Shown: positions 1 to 13,400 of the stretch, in pieces | Position numbering within the stretch: position 1 is the stretch's first letter | How the letters are laid out: each line of letters starts with the position of its first letter | Source of the DNA: UBA6168 sp964573725 | GTDB taxonomy: Bacteria > Bacteroidota > Bacteroidia > Chitinophagales > Saprospiraceae | Reading direction: 5' to 3' | Length of the DNA: 53,583 nt | Assembly: GCA_964573725.1 (NCBI GenBank) | Contig: CAZNLJ010000034.1 | Span: 1 to 53,583 of the forward strand | The notes under the pieces: model-generated | Seen by the model: the letters and a program-made list of their open reading frames with translations, nothing else | Databases searched by the model: none | What the model was told of the DNA's origin: nothing | Made by a program: the position numbers and the translations under genes

Positions 1-1400
1 GCCGCCCGTCAGGGGGATGGTATAGTTGAACGTCCCGCTCTCCGTCGGCGTACCGTTGATGGTGATCACATCCGCCGACCAGGCGGCCGTCACCCCGGCC
101 GGGAGGCCCGTGGCCGTCCCGATGCCCGTCGCGCCGGTCGTCGCATGGGTGATGTCCGTCAGTGTCGTATTGATGCACAGCGTCGGCGTCGAGGAGGCCG
201 TGCCGGCGGTGTTGGTGGGTGTCACCGTGAGGGTATAGGCGGCGGTGGCGGTACAGCCTTTGGAGTCGGTGACCGTCACCGAATAAGTCCCGGCCGTACC
301 GACCTGGATGGTGTCGGTGGTACTGTTCGCCGGGTTATCCCACAGGTAGCCCGTCAGGGAAGCGCCTGTGCTGGCCGAAGCGCTGACCGTCAGCGTAGCC
401 GAGTCATCCTGGCAGATGATGCCGTCGTCGGCCGATTGCGCCGAATTTTCCGCCACGTTGATGGTTGCCTGCACCCCGAATTCGGGTTCCGAGATATCGA
501 CGGAGCTGAGGGCCTGGCACATTTGAGGGCCGCCATCGGTCACCGTGACCGTATAATTGCCGGCAGCCAGTCCGGAGATTGCCGAAACCGTATCCCCGTT
601 CGACCAGGCATAGGAAAAGCCGGACATGGAACCGCCGGTCACGGTGAGGGTAACGGAACCGTTGTCATCACCCGGGCAGGTCACGTCCGTCTGGTTGACG
701 GAGATATTGATGGGAAGGGTCTGGTCGACCAGGGAGACCGAATCCACATTTACGCAACCCTTGTCATCCGTGACGGTCAGGGTATAGAGGCCCTGCACCA
801 GGCCGATGATGGCGGTCGAATCCGAGCCGGTGCTCCAGAGGAAGGACCAGCCGGACTGCGTCGACGAACTGGCCTGACCGGTCATTCCGCCCGGGCAATC
901 CGGATCCACCTTCGAGAGGACGGGTGTGGGCAGGGCATGGACCGTGACGGTGACATCCGCCGCCGCCGTACAACCGTCGCTGGCGGTGACCGTCACCGAG
1001 TAGGAGGTTGTCGTCGTCGGATATACGACCAGGAGGGGGTTCGTCTCCGATCCCCAGTTGTAGCTTGCGCCGCCGCTGGCGGTCAGCGTGACCCCGGCGC
1101 CCGCGCAGATGGTGCTGTCGTTGTCGGCCAGTCCGGAGCTTTCCGCCACGCTGATGGCGGCGGTCGGGGCCGCTTTGACGGTGATGGTACCGGTGGCATC
1201 GAGGGTACAGCCGCCACCCGTGAGCGGCACCGAATAGGAGAAGGTACCGCTTTCCGTCGGTGTGCCGCTGATGGTAATCACATCGGATGCCCAGGCGGCC
1301 GTCAGGCCCGCCGGAAGGCCGGTTGCCGTTCCGATGCCCGTCGCGCCGGTCGTAGTGATGGTGACCGGGGAGATGGCCGCATCTATGCAGACTTCCGGTT
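1..1400 (-). repeat. C-terminal Ig/PKD-like and SprB repeats inside the giant gene
   Basis: Two near-identical Ig/PKD-like units are encoded at about 1-185 and 1180-1400. Both carry the phrases TTGATGIGTATGLPAG and GTPTESGTF. Between them (about 250-1130) lie SprB-type units with the pattern CPGG/CPGD, Trp-Ser-x-Gly, then GLxxGxYTxTVTD. Cysteines recur in the C(I/P)x positions, as is usual for these modules. This part is GC-rich like the rest of the chromosome and unlike the adjoining beta-strand region. Confidence 0.85.
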
Positions 1401-4400
1401 CGGCCGAAGGATTTCCGACGGCACAGGACACGTCCGTCCGGTAAAGGGCATAAACGCCCGGGGAAACCAACACGGGATCGAAGCCGGAGGTCGTTTCATC
1501 CACACCGATCCGGACGTTGGCTGCGCCCCCGGCGAGGTCTGTCAGGCCGACATTGCCTTCACTGGTACCGCTGTACAACTTGACGATGCCATTGGGTGCA
1601 GAGACGGCGCCATTGCCCGAAACCAAGATATTTCCACCCGTACCGACGGCTACCGCGCTGCTTTTTCCCGCATTCAGCACGATGGCGCCGCCATAGCCGC
1701 TGACATCACCGGTAGCGGAAGCCGTTTCGATGGGTTCCATCAGTTGGATGTCACCGGTATCCGTTTCGATCAGGACATCCCCGGTGGCCGTGATACCGGT
1801 GGGATTCACCGAACCTATGGTGAGACCGCCGGATGAATCGGTGAAGTGCAGGCTTCCCAGGGGCCTGGTATTGTCACCGCCTGCGATGGTCACCACATTG
1901 TTACCTGAATTCGACAGGGTGAAGGACCCCGTACCGTGTAAGCCCAGGCCGTTGGCGGTGAGGGCGGCGGACTGTGTCACAGTTCCTGAAGCATGCAGAT
2001 TGATGTCGGAATTTGTTGCCGTAAGGGCTGCGTTTACAGCAATATTACCCCCATACACCGTAATTGGGCCGGCGATGGCGGCGGCTGAGCCTATCGTGAT
2101 ATTGGCTGTGTTGGCCGTGTCGCCAATGGTCCAGGCTGTTATACTATTGTCAAAGGTAATGCCCGCACCCACCGTCAGTGCTGCGGTAAATGCAGAAGAA
2201 CCGACCCTGGGCAAAAAGTTTACCTTGCCAGTCGTATTGAAATCAATGACACTCGAGCTCATGTATATCACATCTGAATAAAGACTGATGTCATTGTTTG
2301 CCGTCAGAACATTAGTTCCACCCGTGTAGAAACCACCGGACAAACCGGGTCCGACATTCGTGTTCGCATAAAGATTTATACCTCCGTTTGCGGAAGTGAT
2401 CCGAGCTCCACTAAACGTAGCATCATCCCGGGTATCATCCTGTCCGATCAATGTGATATCATCGTTGGCTGTGTAGGTTCCGGAAAGCCTGAATCCCCTG
2501 GTGACCGTATTGGATGTCGAATTGGAATAACCGGTGATAGATAATGCACCTGCGGCATTTATTACCGTACCCGCAGCATCGTTGTATCCCATAACATTAC
2601 TGACACTACCATTTCCACTTCGGCCGATAAATGTAATATCACCCGATGCAAGGGTTTGGATCGTCACATTGTCGGCGACCTTGATCCCATCCACGCCCGT
2701 AGGCAGGCCACCACCACCCAGGTCGGCGTCCAGCACGATATCGCCTCCTGTAGCGGTGAGGTTCGCGTTTGCAGCGATGGCACCACCATATACGGAGATT
2801 GGTCCCGCTATAGACTGTGCAGAAGAAATGGTTACTTTGGAGGCATTTGTATTTTTACCAATGGTCAACCCCGTCACCCCAGCATCCAATACCAGGTTAC
2901 TTCCGATTGTCTGGGCTACCCCAAAGCTGGCAGACGCATCCAAAGGCACCAGACTTACCGCCCCTGTCGTATTCAGATTCGTGGCACTGTTGAATACGGT
3001 GTTGTCACTTTTCAGGATGATATTGCTTGTAGAGGAAGTAACATTGGAACTTGATTCAAAGCCAAGGGTCGCTCCTGTTAAAAATAATCCCGTTTGGATA
3101 GCATCATTATTTTCAGCCGTAAGGGTAATGGTTCCGGAATTCGCAAGAATACTTCCATAGATATCCATAGGATGATCGTATCCTGTAGCCGTGCCCGACT
3201 TCCCGGCAAGCTGAATGCCTCCCCCGCCGGTCGACTCAATGGTTCCCGCAAAGTTGATACCCAAAGACGTTACCGAACCATTGTAGGTTGAACCATCCCC
3301 ATCCAGTACGATAGCATCCGAGTCCGGATTGGAAGAGCGAATTGTCCAGCCATTTCCGTAAGCGCTAATCGCCTGCGAATTTGATGCACCAGACCCGCTT
3401 GCCTTACCGACTATGGAAATCTTGCCACTCCCTGCATCTACCGTGACATTATGCCCCATCACACCAAAATCGATGGTAGTTGCGCTACTCTCGAAGTTCT
3501 GACCACGGAGCGTAATGGTACCACCTCCAGAAGAGAGTGAGGCACCATTCTTCAGGTGAACGCCGGAAATATGGAGAAAATTGACATTATCAGTTTCCGC
3601 ATCCCGAGTAGCCGCCCCAAGTGCATATCCGGTTGCAATATCTGCTCCACCACCTAAGGTAATGTCTCCACCGGCCGAAGTAATCGCTGTTGAACTACCG
3701 GCCTGTGCGTATCCGGCTCCATTCCCGTCACTGTCTGACCAGAAGGTCACATCGCCGCCGGAGGTGGTAATGGATTTGGCATTGGCCAAGTTCACATTGC
3801 CAGAGGCTTTCAAAAATACATTGCCTGCCGTGCTACCAGCACTCGTGTTCAGGTTTTCATTGATGCCGATATTCCCGCCGTACACCGAAATCGGCCCGGC
3901 GATACTTGTGGCCGTATTAATGGTCACATCACCGGTATTGCCAATGACCACCGGGTCGGTACCATCCAACATGCCGTCGTATCGGCCTATGACCAGCCCG
4001 CCTACATCAGCAATATTCCGAATATTCAGATAATCATAAGCGCCACTGAATTCAAAATGACCACTACCCAGAACCGGATTCCAGTTCAATCCACTTGGGA
4101 AGGCACCTCCATTTGGCGCAAGGGTAAAGACACTTGTGGTTTGGAAGCCAATTGCAAGGGGGCCTTGACCCAAGATCTGATTGGCGATCAAGGTAATGTC
4201 TCCTGAGCCCGTATTGATGACATTTCCTGAACCAGGTACAGTACCAATACCATTAACACCCCAACTAGTTCCAGCCCATGCTAAAAAATCCCCACCATTG
4301 GTGGTGACATTGCCCGCAAGGTCTAAGGCATGGAAATTATTGCCAGGATTGCCTACCGACGGACCATCACCTACGGTGAGGCCATTCCAGGTGTAAGAGC

Positions 4401-7400
4401 CGCCATTGCTGTTGGAGCCTCCTAACCAAACATGGCCACCATTGGTGGTGATGGAGCCTGACATATCTGTACCTCCATCATCGTTATCATTATCAAAATC
4501 CGACCAAAGCACCACATTCAAGACACCCGGTGCAGTGGCGGTAACCGTTCCATGCTGATTGACACGACCATGGCCCTGCATGGTCAAGGTACCGGTACCT
4601 CCAGTTTTAGCCACCGTCACACCGGAATTGATTTGTATATCCGGAGCAGCACCGGTAATTGCTTTCAAAAAGATATCTCCATCCGCTGAAGAGGTCAGGT
4701 TGGATGCAACACTCACTCGCCCTCCGTACATACTAATCGGGCCGGCAACGGTAATTGGAGTATTATGCGTCACATCAAAAGTGTTGCCCGATTTACCAAT
4801 CGTCAAACCACTCATGGTTTGGCTGTTTTGATTCCAACTAAAGAAATTGGTATTGACCGCCATCCCAAAAGTAACGCCATTCGGTTGCCAAGTAACGGCA
4901 CCGTCTGTGCCTATAAAGCGGCTTCCTCCCGGAAAATCGAACCGATCAAATTCAATAAGAATATCACTGGAACTAGAGGTAACAGCGGTAGAGGTCTTAG
5001 ACCCCAAATAAACGTTATTTGCAAAATGTAGGTATCCGTTGGCTACTCCGCCCAATTGGCCACCTTTTAAAGCAACAGGTCCATCCACTGCCAGAACATT
5101 TAGTGGTCCTCGGAAAACGGCATCATAATAATTGGCAATCGAGTTTCCGGTATTTACAGTAATACCTCCTCCGGAAGCCGTTGCTAAAATATTGAGGGTA
5201 TTAAATGCCTCCGTTTCTATACCGTAAGCCTGACCAGAAGCACCGCTTGAAAAACCATTCAGGGTGATTGCATTCGCTGTGGTATTGGCAGATTCTATGG
5301 TAAAGGTTCCACCAAAATTCAAATTCCACCACAACAAGCCTGCAATCGCATTTCCAACGGAAGTCTGACTATAGCCATCCAGCAGAATGGTACCCGTACC
5401 GCTATTGATAGAACCGGTAGCGATGTTGTAGAACATAATTCCTGCACCACCGATATTGTTGGCAATGCCCACCGCCGGGGTTTTCCCACGCATTTCGATA
5501 TTTCCCCCTCCTGAATTGAGGGCAACCGTTCCATCAATCCGAATGCCTTCGGGCAGATTGTTGAAATTCTGCCCCATGGCATAGCCTGAACCATCGTTGT
5601 TCTCTCCTCCCAGGGTAATGTCACCTCCGTTGGTGGTAATGGTTAGGCCGGATTGCAAACGAATCTGCCCATTAATGGCCGATTCCCCATCGGTGGCATC
5701 ATCCACATTGGCCGCCAATAACACATCTCCGCCTTGGGTAGTGATGGTGGTGGCATTGGTATTCAGGATATGGGATTTCGACAGCACCTTAAAGACATTA
5801 TTGGTACTGTTGGTTACATTGGCACTGAAGGTTACCTTTCCCGCTTCGATGGATACATCGCCATTTGTGAACTTCGCTTCAAGATCTGTATTAAGCAGGT
5901 TCACTGTGTTGTTCAGCGTCGTAATCACCCCATTGGAATAGCTCCAGGTGGTTCCTTCGGCATCTCCACCCGAAGCGACGATGGTCAGGTCACCGGTACC
6001 TGTGGCCACCCGATAAATGGCGTAGGAATTATCATCCACCAATCCTGCCGAGGATAAATCTGACGTCTCATCAAAGCCCGATCGTGTATTGGCTGCTCCT
6101 ACCAAGGCTGTCAGGCCGGTGGAGTTGGGTTCAAAACCACTGAACAATTTGGCACGTCCACCGGAACCATAGCTCAAGGTCGGGCTGCCGCTGATGATAA
6201 TATCTCCACCAGCAAGTGTCCCTGCTGCAGAGGCCCTTCCCGCATTGAGAATCAAGGCATCATCAGAAGTAGAAGTGGTATTTAAATTTTGAGAAAGGGT
6301 CAGGTTGCCGTTTTCCGTCTCTGCCAGCACGGTTTCGGATGCAAATATTCCATTTAGCGTACCTACTGTTCCTATTTCCAGTGCATTGGCATCGCGGTAG
6401 GCCACATTGCCCAGGCGTGTGCCGCTTTCTCCACCAGCCAGCGTAGCCACATCATTGGCACTGTTTTGCAGGGTGAAGTTCCCAGTTCCGTTAAGACTTA
6501 AATCGTCAGCCGTGAGGACCGCAGTTTGCGTCACGTTCCCGCTGGCAAACAGGCTAATGACATCATTGGTAGCCGTGAGGGCCGCATTGATAGCCAGGGC
6601 TCCACTGTGGATGGTTACCGGACCTGCCACTGTAATCGGATTGGTTTGATGGGTGATTGTTGTCGTATTGCCTGCCTTGCCAATGGTCAAAGCTGTCATG
6701 TTCTGGCTGTTTTGATTCCATTGGAAATCACTGGTCAATTGCGTAGCGCCAAAGCTTGCGTCATTGGGCTGCCAGGTTACGCTGCCGGTGGTGGCGATTT
6801 GTGGTTTAGTACTTGCAAAATCCACCCGATCAAATTCGATGAGCAAATCGCTGCTGCTTGTTTCAATATCCGTGGAAGCCTTGGATCCCAATGCCATCGT
6901 ATTGGCGGTATAAAAACGCCCATTCGCCACACCACCAAGCTGCCCTCCCTTGATGGAAATAGGGCCATCTACTGCCAGGATATTGGTTGGGCCTCGGAAA
7001 ACGGCATCATACCAATTGGCAATCGAGTTTCCGGTATTTAAAGTGATACCGCCTCCTGTTGCAGTCGCCAATACATTCAAAGTATTGCTGCCTTTGGTTT
7101 CAATACCGTATACAAAACCAGAAGCACCGGACGCAAATCCATTCAGGATGATTGCATTGGATGTGCCATTAGCAGATTGTATAGTAAAAGGTGTTGCATT
7201 AGAAAAAACGATGCCTGATGCATATTGACTCACAGAAGTTTGACTGTATCCATCAATGAGTATGGTTCCTGTTCCACTGTTTATCGTGCCGTTTGCCACA
7301 TTATAAAATCCGACAGCAGCCGCACCAAACAATGATTGTACACCTCTATTGTAAGATTTTCCTTTGATGGAAATATTCCCATTGCCTGAATTAAGAGTTG

Positions 7401-10400
7401 TGTTTAAATCTAATCTTACCCCTTCTGCCCAGTCCTCCGCACTGGAGCCAAAGGCGTAATCGGTACCGTTTGGATTACCCCCTCCAATCGTAATATCTCC
7501 GCCATTGGTGGTAATGGATAAACCGGATCTCAGGTTTACATATCCATTCGTTGTATTGTCCGCCGCATCAATATTGGATGCCAAAACCACATCTCCACCT
7601 TGGGTGGTAATGCTTATCAGGCCTCCATTTCGCAGGTGGGTAGTACCCAAGATGGAAACGGGCGCATCTGTAGTGGTACTGGTGATGTTGGAGGTACCCA
7701 GGCGTACCGAAATATTGGTCGTATTCTTTCCTAAAATGGTAATTGGGCCTGCGTTACTGATCGTAAGGGTATTATCAGACCCCACCCCTTCCGCCGAGCC
7801 GTTTTGCTCCCCACGGATAATGATTTCCCCGCCATCACTATCCAAGGTAATGTTGGAACGAATATCGACCGCTTCCCCAATATTACCTCCACGATAGGCA
7901 AAGCCATCCGGAATACCATCGGCAGCGGTTCCTCCATTGGCCCCATCATCCAAACCACCGGCTAAGACGATTTTACCACCTTTACTACTCAGAATATTGG
8001 TCCCTGCTAAAATAATTTCATTATTAGCTATACCGCTGGTACGGTTGGCAGCATTGGACCAGAGAATGATATCTCCTCCCTCTGTGGTGATATCTACATT
8101 GTTATTGAGATCAATCTGACCATTGTTATTGCCGGTACCGGCACCATGGCTCACCAAAGTAATCGGGGCATTCTGCAGCGTGGAGGCGATATCTTGCTGA
8201 ACCGTTAATAAGTTACCATAAGCCGAGATTGGACCTGCTACCGTAAGTGCAGAGGCGATAGTCAGATTGGCGTTATTACCCGCTTTACCTATCCTCAAGC
8301 CCGAAATTCCTGAATCCAGAACCAATCGTGCATTCGGGAAGCTGATGGCTGCGGTAAAGGAATCACTAAAGGATTCCACTACTACCTGGCCTGTGGTATT
8401 AACACGCGAGGTCCCTGCTGTAAGTGAAAAATTGTCAAAAGTAAAAGTCACATCTGCAGTCGAGCTGCTCACTGCACTGTAGGAGCAAGTGGAGCAGGCA
8501 CCAAAGAAAGTGTCACCTATCGTTCTTCCTGTAGCATTGGTGTACAGATCTCCCGTTCCCGTGATAATGGCTATCGCGCCGGTGGCAGAAAGGAAGGCAC
8601 TAGAGTTAGCTCTCAAACCATTGGTACCTCCGGAATTGGAGGCCGTAAGGCTTATACCTCCTGCTCCCGTAGCTTGCAATAAGGTTTTTTCATTGCCTGA
8701 TGAACCACTGTGCCAGCCCATTAAGATTCCCCATTCATTGGCGTTGCCGGTACTACCGTTGAGTGTAATGGCAGGGTCATTGGCAGTGCCGCCGGCCGCC
8801 TGAATGATGTTCCAGGAATTGGCCGCCGAAAATCCGGGATTGTTAAAACTGGAACCTATCTCTATGCCATGCATCGATTGCGCTTCGCCCGTAATGGCAA
8901 TCGTGCCTGTACCTGCATTGATGGTGTTCATAAAGGAGACAAACACCCCTCTTCCGCCATAGTTGGATAAGGTTCCTGCAGTCCCGGTAGATTTCCCCTT
9001 GATGGTAATAGCCCCTCCACCGGAGTAGAACGTTACGCCGTTCAAATTGTCCGTAATGTGTCCGATTTTGATACCCGGATTGGTATTGGTGTTAGCTGCT
9101 GCAAACCCGGTAGGGATTCCATTGGTGCCGGTGGCACCCCCCGCCAAAACAATCTGCCCCCCGCCGGTGGCCGTGCTGATGTTGTCGGCCGTTCGGTCTG
9201 CAGCGGTACGGGTATCTAAAGTGACATTCCCATCAACATTGATGTATCCGGATCCATCTCCATCGCTGTCTGCCCAATAGATGATATTTCCCGCATCGGT
9301 TTGAATGGTTTTCCCATCCAGGGTTGAAATATATCCTTTAGATTTCAGGGTCAGGTCATTCCCTGTCGCACTGATGATATCCGCATTTACGGTGATGCTT
9401 CCTGCTTCGATAGACAGGTCACCACTGCTCAGGTAGCTGACCACATCCGAAGCATTGACATTGACCGGAGAACCAATCGTACGAATGGCGCCATTGTCAA
9501 AAATCCAGGTACTGTTCAAGGCGTCTCCGCCCGAAGCCACAATGGTGAGATCGCCGTTTCCTTCGGCAAGACGATACATCGCGTACTCGCTTCCGCCCGT
9601 TGCGCTCAGGACAGGAGTAAAATTGGTTGTGTTCTCATCCACCGCTGTGCGGGTATTAACTATACCACCGATGAGTGAGGTAAGGCCGGTACTGTTGAAA
9701 TCCGTACCGCTGTAGAGTTTGGTGATGCCATTGGGTGCACTAACCGATCCACTTGCCCCTACTTTAATGTCTCCGCCCGTAAACGAACCGATAGCGGCAT
9801 TTTTTCCCGCATTCAGTACAATTGCACCGGTATAGCCAGTAGCTGTAGTCGTGTTTGAACTGGTAGAAATAGGCTGATTCAATTGAATATCGCCCGTGAG
9901 CGTTTCAATGAGAATATTTCCCGTGGACGTAATGCCATCCGGATTGACCGAGCCGATTTCCAACCCACCGCTGGCATCCAAAAAGCTCAGGTTGCCGAGC
10001 GAATCGGTATTGTTACCACCAGCGAGGGTGATGACGTTATTGCCGGTATTGGTCAAGGTAAAATTCCCCGTGCCATGTAAGCCAAGACGATTGGCGGTAA
10101 GGGCTGCGGTTTGCGTGACATTTCCTGAGGCATGCAGGTTGATATCCGCATTGGTCGCCGTTATGGCGGCATTGAGTGCCAAAGCCCCACCGTATAGGGT
10201 GAAATCTCCGGCGATGGTTTGTGCCTGTCCAATGGTAATATTGGCGGTATTACCCGGTTTGCCAATGGTGAGGCTGGATGCATCCTGGGCCAGGATGTTA
10301 TTGGCACTGACCGGAATAGTCTGGGCACTTGTAAAGCTGGCACCTTTGGGTTCATAGCTGACATCTCCCGTTGTTCTTACCCTCACTCCTGTAGCAACCG

Positions 10401-13400
10401 CTGCAGCATATCTAGAATAAATCAACTGTACATTACCGGAAGCAATCCAGCTGGCATCACCCGGGGAACCTACATAGACATTCCCCCAGCTTGAATGGTT
10501 GATCCCTGCGGCACCTGTTGTGCCTTCATCACCAGAAATCTCAATATCACCAGTTTTTGAAAGAATCGAGATATGGTAATTTTGAGAGCCTGAACTGTAG
10601 TTTTGTCTGTAGAAATTTAACGCAGCTGTGCTAGTGCTTTGTATATCCGTAAGCACACCCCTGAGTGTTACATTTCCGTCATCTGTGATAATGTTAGTTG
10701 TACTCCAGACGGTAACACCTCCAAAATAAGTACCGTTATAGCCTCCAAAAGCATCACCATAGATTCCAATCGTTCCAATTCCAGTGGTGGTGATATTTCC
10801 ATAGAACAAAATACCATCATCATAGCTACTTACGCAACGGCCATAAAGCTTTATATCACCGCCAGAAGCCGTAATGGTTATATCTTCAAGATACATAGCA
10901 GCTCTGCCACCAATCCTGTTGGTAGCGGCATATAAACCGGCACCTTCTGTCCCGTCATAATTACCCCCAAGCGTAATATTGCCGCCATTAGACAGGAGGC
11001 TGGAACCTGAATTTAAACGAATGGCATGTTCGCTTGGTAAAGGAGTTCCCCCCGCATTAGATCGGAAGATAATGTCGCCTGCATTGGTTTCAATGGTTCT
11101 ACTGGCTGCAAGTACAATGTTGTTGTTGGCTTGCAGTAAAATATCGGCTCCTGAAGCCGTGGAAGTTAAGTTTTGATTCACCGTTACGACGCCGCCATAG
11201 ATGGAAATCGGCCCGGCTATGGTTTGAGCAGTTGTTGTAGTGATGTTGGCGGTATTGCCTGATTTACCCAAACGCAGACCCGTTTCATTCCCTGATAAGG
11301 AGAAATTGCTCAGCGGCCAAGAAATAGCACTTAGGAAACTGGTGGCATAAGGCTCTACCGCAAGGGTACCCGTAGTGGAAACCGTTAAACCATGGGTGCC
11401 GCCAAAACTGAAACCACCGGTTTGGATCAAGATATTACCCGCTGCGGATGTAGCTTCAGGCGTAATCCCTTGTATGGCAGAAGCATTTAAGCGATTGCCG
11501 AGATACACATTATAGTTGGTAATTGCTGTATTTCCGCTGGTGACCAGGGATATATCACCCGCATTGCTGATAATTTGCAAGGTAGAGGCTGCATCGTTGT
11601 TGCCGAGCCATAAGCCCTGAACAGCGGTTCCGCTGTTGATGCCCTGCAACACAATACCTCCTCCGGAAGCACCGGTGGTCTGGATCAGGGAATGTCCGGA
11701 ACCTGCATTGAAACTGGCAACGATTCCCGCATGGGCAGTCGTAGTCGTACCCGAAATGGTGATGGCGGTCGCTGCCGTACTGGCCGAAGTGATCGCATAG
11801 TTTCCATCAGCCAAATCAATGGCGTGATTCCCTGCGTTTTGACCATCGATCGTGATGGTACCGGTACCGCTGTTGATAAGCAGGTTTGAACGAAAGCCTA
11901 CTCCATAATCTGAACCATTTTGTCGACCACGAATGATGATTTCACCACCACCGGAATTCAAGGTGGTGTTCGTTCCGATATTAATGGCTGCACCTACATA
12001 GCTACCACGGTAGGCATAGCCATCCGGAATACCATCTGAAGCTGTACCACCATTACTACCATCATCCAAACCACCGGCAAATACAATCTTACCACCAGAC
12101 GTGCTCAGCGTATTAGTTCCTCCCAAAACAATCTCATTGTTTGCTTGACCACTTGTAATATTCTGTGCATTAGACCAAAGAATGATATCTCCCCCTGAAG
12201 TCGTTATGTTTTTTGAAGATGACAAGCCAATGAACCCATGGGTCAGACCCGAAGTGCCTACACCCTGAGAAACGATGCGAATGGGTGTATTGGTACCGGT
12301 ACTTGTTAGGCTTTGTTCCACTCGTACCGAATTACCGTACACCGAAATAGGTCCGGCTATGGTTTGTGCAGATGTCAAAGTCACATCAGCTGTGTTACCC
12401 TCCTTACCGATGGTAAGCCCGGATACCCCAGATGCCAACACCATATTACTTCCTATAGTTTGTGCTACGCCAAAGCTTGACGATGCATCCAACGGCAGTA
12501 AACTCACCGCCCCAGTGGTATTTAGATTCGTGGCACTATTGAAGACAGTGTTATCACTCTTCAGGATGATGTTGCTGGTGGATGCTGTAACATTGGTACT
12601 GGCCTTATACCCTACCGTAAGCGCACCAGCGATATTAATGCCCGTTTCAGTAGACACATTATTCTCTCCCGTTATGGTGATAGTACCAGCGTCACCCAAA
12701 ACACTACCGTGAATACTTACGGGTACATCAACACCAGAGGCGGTTCCGGATTTGCCAAAAATCAAAATTCCACCACCACCTGTAGATTCAATGTTACCCG
12801 AAAAGTTGATACCTAAAGATGTGTTTGTTCCATTGTATGCAGATGCATCCCCATTCAGCACAATAGCATCTGCGTCTGAATTGGAAGAACGAATAGTCCA
12901 ACCATTTCCATAGACACTGATGGCCTGCGTATTTGAACTACCAGATCCGCTTGCTTTACCCGTTATGGCAATTTTTCCACTTCCTGCATCCAACGTAGCA
13001 TTATGCCCCATAACGCCAAAATCCAAGGTCGATGCGCTACTCGTGTAGTTCTGGCCTCGAAGGGTAATGTTTCCACCGCCTGAAGAAAGCGAGGCGCCAT
13101 TTTTTAGGTGAACGCCAGAAATATAAAGGTCAAAAACAGGTTCGGTCTCCTTGTCGACCGTAGCAGCACCACGTGCATAACCGGTAGCAATATCAGACCC
13201 ACCGCCCAGTGTAATGTTACCGCCCACCGTAGTAATGGCCGTTGAACTGCCAATCTGGACATACCCGGCACCACTGCCGTCACTATCGGCCCAGAAGGTA
13301 ACGGCACCCCCTGCCGTGGTAATGGAATAGGTGTTGGAGAGATTCACATTGCCTGAAGCCTTTAAGGTTAAGGCGTTGGCCGATGTAGAATTTACATTGG

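Noticed and set aside
145..1836. Plus-strand open frame of 563 codons
   Set aside because: It is antisense to the giant gene. Its protein is Arg/Gly-rich without motifs, and its repeats mirror the minus-strand repeats.
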